This document shows, in pieces, positions 60,200 through 64,000 of a stretch of DNA of 64,000 nucleotides. The notes under the pieces are model-generated. The model saw nothing but the letters and a program-made list of their open reading frames with translations, was not told the DNA's origin and did not search any database. The DNA lies in assembly GCF_900100795.1 (NCBI RefSeq), contig NZ_FNCO01000018.1:62001-126000 (forward strand). Direction: 5' to 3'. The translations under genes were made by a program, and so were the position numbers. Source of the DNA: Pseudomonas abietaniphila. GTDB taxonomy: Bacteria; Pseudomonadota; Gammaproteobacteria; Pseudomonadales; Pseudomonadaceae. The first letter of the stretch is position 1; every line of letters starts with the position of its first letter.

Positions 60200-61002
60200 G
60201 AGACCTCGTGTGGGTGGGTGGCCGCTGCATAGGCCGAGCGGCCGCGCGGGCCATGAAAGTATTCGTGAATCCAGGCGTCCTTGTAAGCCGACACCTTGTC
60301 GATGCTATCGGCCACCAGCACGCGTTTCTGAGACAGCACCGCCACCCTGTCGGTGATGGTGTACAGCGTGTCGAGGTCGTGGGTGACCATGAACACGCTC
60401 AGGCCCAGTGCGTCGCGCAGGGTCAGGATCAGTTGATCGAAGGCCCCCGCGCCAATCGGGTCAAGGCCTGCGGTGGGCTCGTCGAGAAACAGGATGTCCG
60501 GATCCAGTGCCAACGCCCGAGCCAGCGCTGCCCGCTTGATCATGCCGCCGGACAGCGAGGCAGGGTATTTGTGAGCGGCCGACAGTGGCAGCCCGGCGAG
60601 GGCCATTTTGATGCCGGCCAGATGCTCGGCCTCGTCACGGCTCAGCCCTGCGTGTTCGATCAGGGGCAAGGCGACGTTCTCGGTGATCGTGAGTGATGAG
60701 AACAACGCGCCCTTCTGAAACAACACGCCGAAACGTCGTTCGACCTGGGAGCGATCTTTAACGGACAGATTCAGAAGATCCTGACCCAACACCCGGACAT
60801 TGCCTTCAGCAGGGCGCTGCAACCCGACGATGCTGCGCAGCAACACCGACTTGCCACTGCCCGAGCCGCCCACGACCCCGAGGATTTCCCCGCGATAGAG
60901 GTCCAGATCCAGATGCTCGTGAACCACCTGCGGCCCGAAGCGATTGCACAGGCCGCGCACTTCAATGACGGTTTCACTGGGTTGCACGCAACGTCGGGTC
61001 AC
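60196..61002 (-). CDS. MlaF-like ABC transporter ATPase
   Basis: A 268-residue ABC ATPase that would power the MCE lipid transporter: Walker A GGSGSGKS, signature LSGGM with IKRAALARAL, Walker B DILFLDEPTAGLD, switch MVTHDLD. It resembles MlaF (YrbF). It sits between the permease and MCE genes, coupled to both by 4-bp overlaps. Confidence 0.93.
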   Translation of the reverse strand: MTRRCVQPSETVIEVRGLCNRFGPQVVHEHLDLDLYRGEILGVVGGSGSGKSVLLRSIVGLQRPAEGNVRVLGQDLLNLSVKDRSQVERRFGVLFQKGALFSSLTITENVALPLIEHAGLSRDEAEHLAGIKMALAGLPLSAAHKYPASLSGGMIKRAALARALALDPDILFLDEPTAGLDPIGAGAFDQLILTLRDALGLSVFMVTHDLDTLYTITDRVAVLSQKRVLVADSIDKVSAYKDAWIHEYFHGPRGRSAYAAATHPHEVS

Positions 61003-62168
61003 CAGCCAAGCTCCATGAAAAACATCGCCGCCAGTGCGTCCAGCACAATGACCACGAAAATTGACTGCACCACGCTCGACGTCGTGTGAGCGCCCACCGA
61101 TTCAGCACTGCCCTCGACCTTGAAACCCTCGAGGCAGCCAATCGCGGCGATGAAAAAGGCAAAGATCGGCGCTTTGACCATCCCGACCAGAAAATGCTGC
61201 ACGCCGATGTCTGCTTGCATCAGCGACAGAAACATCGCTGGCGAGATCCCCAGCGACAGCGCGCACACCACGCCGCCACCGACGATGCCGCAGATCATCG
61301 CCAGAAATGTCAGCATTGGCAGTGAGATAAGCAGCGCCAGCACGCGAGGCAATACCAGCAGCTCTGTAGGACTGAGGCCCAAGGTCTGCAAGGCATCCAG
61401 CTCTTCATTGGCTTTCATTGACCCGATCTGTGCGGTGAACGCACTGGCCGTGCGGCCCGCGAGAAGAATCGCCGTCAGCAACACAGCGAATTCCCGCAGG
61501 AACGAGAAGCCGATCAGATCGACCGTAAAGATCGTGGCGCCGAAGGCCTTGAGTACCGTTGCGCCCAAAAAGGCCACGACGGCGCCGACCATGAACGTCA
61601 GCAACGCCACGATGGGTGCCGCGTCCAGACCGATCTGTTCGATATGGGCGATCACTGAAGTGGTGCGCCAGCGTTTCGGGTGGAACAACGTTGTGACGAA
61701 CGTCTGCAGAATCAGGCCGACGAAACCGAGCAGTTGCAGGGTGTCGTTCCAGATGACCTCGACAGCAGACCCGATCCTCGCCAGTAACTGAGTGCCGACA
61801 GCGACTTCAGGGTCTTTCACGGGCTGGCAGTAGTCGCACAACGCGCTTTGGATGGTCTGCATCAACGCGCGGCTCGACTCGGGCAGGTTCGGCGCCTGAA
61901 CGGCCAGCAAACGCAAACGTTGAACACCCAAAAGCTCCACCAGCAACGACGCGCCAGCGGTATCGAGGGCACCCAACCCGCTCATGTCCACCTGCGTGGC
62001 TGGGCCGAAACCGTCGCTTAACGCATCGGTCTGGCGCTTGAGTGCGTGGTAGTGGGCAAGCGTCCAGTCTCCGGCGATCCACAGCTGAGCAGGGTCGGTC
62101 GAAGTGTCCAGTGTGGCGCTGCCGCACACCGTTGATGCGCGGTTGACGAGGGAGATCGATGGGGTCAT
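60999..62168 (-). CDS. MlaE-like permease with N-terminal STAS domain
   Basis: A 389-residue permease that fuses an N-terminal MlaB-like STAS domain (about 20-105; ATQVDMSGLGALDTAGASLLVELL) to an MlaE domain of five or so helices (about 140-389; AFGATIFTVDLIGFSFLREFAVLLTAILLAGRTASAFTAQIGSMKANEELDAL). In the classical Mla system MlaB is a separate protein. The start at 62168 is used; the longer frame to 62228 overlaps the upstream gene. It is the first gene of the operon. Confidence 0.92.
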   Translation of the reverse strand: MTPSISLVNRASTVCGSATLDTSTDPAQLWIAGDWTLAHYHALKRQTDALSDGFGPATQVDMSGLGALDTAGASLLVELLGVQRLRLLAVQAPNLPESSRALMQTIQSALCDYCQPVKDPEVAVGTQLLARIGSAVEVIWNDTLQLLGFVGLILQTFVTTLFHPKRWRTTSVIAHIEQIGLDAAPIVALLTFMVGAVVAFLGATVLKAFGATIFTVDLIGFSFLREFAVLLTAILLAGRTASAFTAQIGSMKANEELDALQTLGLSPTELLVLPRVLALLISLPMLTFLAMICGIVGGGVVCALSLGISPAMFLSLMQADIGVQHFLVGMVKAPIFAFFIAAIGCLEGFKVEGSAESVGAHTTSSVVQSIFVVIVLDALAAMFFMELGW

Positions 62169-62178
62169 AGCGACGAGC

Positions 62179-63354
62179 TTAGTTGGTTTTGGCCGGGGTG
62201 GACGGGCTCGCCGCTGGCGCACTGTCATCAGGCTTGTCAGCGTCTGAATCAGACGAGCCCAACGTGTCTGCGCCGGGCTTCAGCCCCGCGGGCTTGATCT
62301 TCTTGCGCGTCACGGCAGGCTGATCCGAATCGGTCACTTCAAAGCGCAAAACGCCGATCATCTGGCCATCCTCTGTCAGCACCCTCACCTGCCATTTGCC
62401 GAGCACATCGGGCGGAAAATTCTGTTTGTGAGTCCATGCCCGATAGCCTTCCTTACGTCCGCCGTGGATGTCTAGAGCAATTCGATCGACTTCTTCGCCG
62501 TTGTGGCGCCAAACGTGATAAATCCGCTCGTCCAGACCGCGCGGAGCGTTGATCGACGTGTACGCATACAGCCCGGCGCTGCGCAGTTGATTGACGCCGA
62601 TCTCCTGAATACTCTCGCCCGGCGTGCGGTTCTGGTTGTCGAACTGGGTGCTGACGGCCACCTCTGTCAGCCACAGGGTTGCGGGCGGCACCCACGAACG
62701 CAGCATCCAGCCCGCACCCCCAATGGCCAATGTCATGAGCACGAGCCCGACGCCGCGTTTCCAGTTGTTGAGCGGGAAACTGGAGGCCAGGCTCGGGAAC
62801 GACAGCAGCATGGCGATGATCAGCGACAGCTTGTAACTCTCGGCGGTGGTCAGGTGCAGGATGATGGGCAGCGCGGTCAACAAAGCGGCAAACAGGGTCA
62901 GCGTGTGCAGCGCCATGAACAGCCAGCGACGGGGTGCCAGCCATTTGTAATACAGCGGGTCAGTGATCGAGATCAGTCCTGCGGCCGCGAGGACGCCGGT
63001 GAACACCAGCTGGCCGCTGTTCCATGTGGTGGTCACGAAGAAAAACGGCAGAACGAAGAACAGACTCTCCTGATGGATCATCTGTGTGGCGTATCGGAGC
63101 AATGGCTGCGGGATTTCGCGCTTCAATAATTTGGCCAGCAGCGCGACGGCACTGTTTTCCACCATCAGCCACAACCAGCTCACCAGCATGATCACGGCAA
63201 TCCAGGTCGCGAGCTTGGCTTGCCGGTCCACCAGAATGAAGCTGCCTATGCCGGAGCAAAAACCGAAGAACGCGATCAGCCCCGGGTAGCGCTTGATGAA
63301 CTCCAGTACGCGCTGTACCAGGGAGTTCTGCATGAGGGCGTTGAGATCCGGCAT
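62179..63354 (-). CDS. DUF5924/DUF2914 membrane protein
   Basis: A 391-residue protein with about seven hydrophobic helices in residues 15-230, a periplasmic-type C-terminal domain (about 235-345; RIYHVWRHNGEEVDRIALDIHGGRKEGYRAWTHKQNF) that fits DUF2914, and a Lys/Pro/Asp/Ser-rich tail. The family has no known function. The ATG at 63354 is used; a GTG at 63366 is an alternative. It lies 10 bp before the MCE operon on the same strand and may be part of it. Confidence 0.8.
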   Translation of the reverse strand: MPDLNALMQNSLVQRVLEFIKRYPGLIAFFGFCSGIGSFILVDRQAKLATWIAVIMLVSWLWLMVENSAVALLAKLLKREIPQPLLRYATQMIHQESLFFVLPFFFVTTTWNSGQLVFTGVLAAAGLISITDPLYYKWLAPRRWLFMALHTLTLFAALLTALPIILHLTTAESYKLSLIIAMLLSFPSLASSFPLNNWKRGVGLVLMTLAIGGAGWMLRSWVPPATLWLTEVAVSTQFDNQNRTPGESIQEIGVNQLRSAGLYAYTSINAPRGLDERIYHVWRHNGEEVDRIALDIHGGRKEGYRAWTHKQNFPPDVLGKWQVRVLTEDGQMIGVLRFEVTDSDQPAVTRKKIKPAGLKPGADTLGSSDSDADKPDDSAPAASPSTPAKTN

Positions 63355-63445
63355 TTCGGTGTTCACTTTGGCTGTAGGAGAAATCGTTGGCAGGATACCA
63401 ATGATCGCAGTTCATACGCGTACACAAACTGCTTCTGCCGAAGGC

Positions 63446-63573
63446 GTAGGAGCGCGCTTGCCCGTGATCTGGCGCGTAGCGGCAGTGATTACTTCAAACC
63501 CGGTGTGTCAGACGAATTCAGACCTCTGGTTCTGCTGCCGCTGCGCGGCAGATCGCGGGCAAGCGCGCTCCTA
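63446..63573. repeat. REP pair, family A
   Basis: Family A arms (the left with one change) enclose about 85 bp, a longer spacer than in the other family A pairs and closer in form to the B elements. Confidence 0.85.
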
Positions 63574-63609
63574 TCGTTAACGGGAGTGCTTGGACTCAGC
63601 GCAGTCCTG

Positions 63610-64000
63610 TTACAGCGGGCGTCTTTTGTGAACACGCCACCGCCAGAAAATGACCAATGCCAGCAACGCGACCACCGCCAAGCCGATCTCATACAACTCG
63701 TCATAGCTGACCAGCGGCTCTTCAATGCGCAGATACCCGGGCTGCGCCAACAGCTGGCGCATGGCCCGATTCGCCAGATCCAGGCTCACGCCCCGCGTGC
63801 GCTTGGCCGGGTCCTCGAAGCGACCGTCTTCATAATCGTTCAGGGCGCCCCAGTAATAATCGGCCAACGCGCTGTTGCCTTGAACCGCCCAGGCCTGTTT
63901 GGCGATCGAAGCCTGTTGCAGCCGGGCGAAGGTCGCAGGATCCATGCCTTCTTTGCGCAGCCGTTCCAGCATCGAACGCACCGATGCCACCGCCGCGTCC
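63610..64000 (-). CDS. C-terminal part of an uncharacterised membrane protein
   Basis: The frame is open to the right edge, so only about the last 130 residues are seen. A helical region (ERLRKEGMDPATFARLQQASIAKQAWAVQGNSALADYYWGALNDYEDGRFEDP) precedes a single membrane helix (LYEIGLAVVALLALVIFWRW) and a short basic end, so it is probably anchored by its C-terminus with the body in the periplasm. I do not recognise the family. The upstream part is outside the window. Confidence 0.65.
   Translation of the reverse strand, partial: DAAVASVRSMLERLRKEGMDPATFARLQQASIAKQAWAVQGNSALADYYWGALNDYEDGRFEDPAKRTRGVSLDLANRAMRQLLAQPGYLRIEEPLVSYDELYEIGLAVVALLALVIFWRWRVHKRRPL

Overview
This window is a gene-dense stretch of a Pseudomonas chromosome. 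The evidence is the combination of divergent trpI/trpBA, the kinB-algB two-component pair, an ersA-like small RNA between polA and engB, TrpI-, OsmC-, AmpDh2- and DgcH-type genes in Pseudomonas-like order, and several families of Pseudomonas-style REP palindromes. From memory, the gene order resembles the P. fluorescens/P. syringae lineages more than P. aeruginosa, because katE lies between metNIQ and the znu cluster. There is no rRNA, tRNA, phage, insertion sequence or CRISPR array.

Layout. 1-9.8 kb: the N-terminus of an RcnB-like secreted protein, trpA-trpB with divergent activator trpI, then small stress or envelope genes (DUF883, dodecin, two DUF1161 proteins, a luciferase-like oxidoreductase, osmC behind an AlgU-type promoter, two lipoproteins, a HAD phosphatase, a gamma-carbonic-anhydrase-like protein). 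9.9-17.8 kb: prlC-yheV, an exported dual-specificity-type phosphatase, a radical SAM gene behind a LexA box, and a beta-carbonic anhydrase followed by a SulP transporter. 18.2-27.2 kb: the aa3 cytochrome c oxidase cluster (coxB, coxA, ctaG, coxC, DUF2909 gene, SURF1 gene, an uncharacterised CX3C protein, ctaA, cyoE, SCO gene), interrupted by three REP elements. 27.4-30 kb: metNIQ on the minus strand. 30.3-38.1 kb: katE, a lipoprotein, the zinc cluster zur-znuC-znuB/znuA, thrB and a DUF2782 gene. 38.2-44.4 kb: polA, ersA, engB, cytochrome c4, dsbA and a YafD-like phosphatase/nuclease. 44.4-53.5 kb: a GGDEF diguanylate cyclase, AmpDh2-like amidase, CSS/EAL phosphodiesterase, kinB/algB and a triple-BON protein. 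53.9-57 kb: a small envelope cluster ending in an Ivy-type lysozyme inhibitor, then gltP. 57.4-64 kb: a nucleoside-recognition membrane protein, a four-gene MCE/Mla-type lipid transport operon, a DUF5924/DUF2914 membrane protein and the end of an unknown gene.

Themes. Respiration: CuA and haem A assembly factors are gathered around the oxidase, with cytochrome c4 and DsbA further along. Envelope stress and alginate control: AlgB/KinB, AlgU-type promoters before osmC and ersA, the amidase, the BON protein and the lysozyme inhibitor. Metal and one-carbon supply: the Zur/ZnuABC cluster and the carbonic anhydrase plus SulP pair.

Most notable observations: PolA has an intact polymerase domain but has lost most proofreading exonuclease carboxylates; ersA has a clean AlgU promoter and terminator; the radical SAM gene has a near-consensus LexA box; a SCO-like CX3C protein of unknown function sits between SURF1 and ctaA; and REP elements of at least five families are spread through the window, including inside the cox cluster. 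No wholly new multi-gene system is evident; the CX3C protein and the MCE operon are the best candidates for uncharacterised biology.
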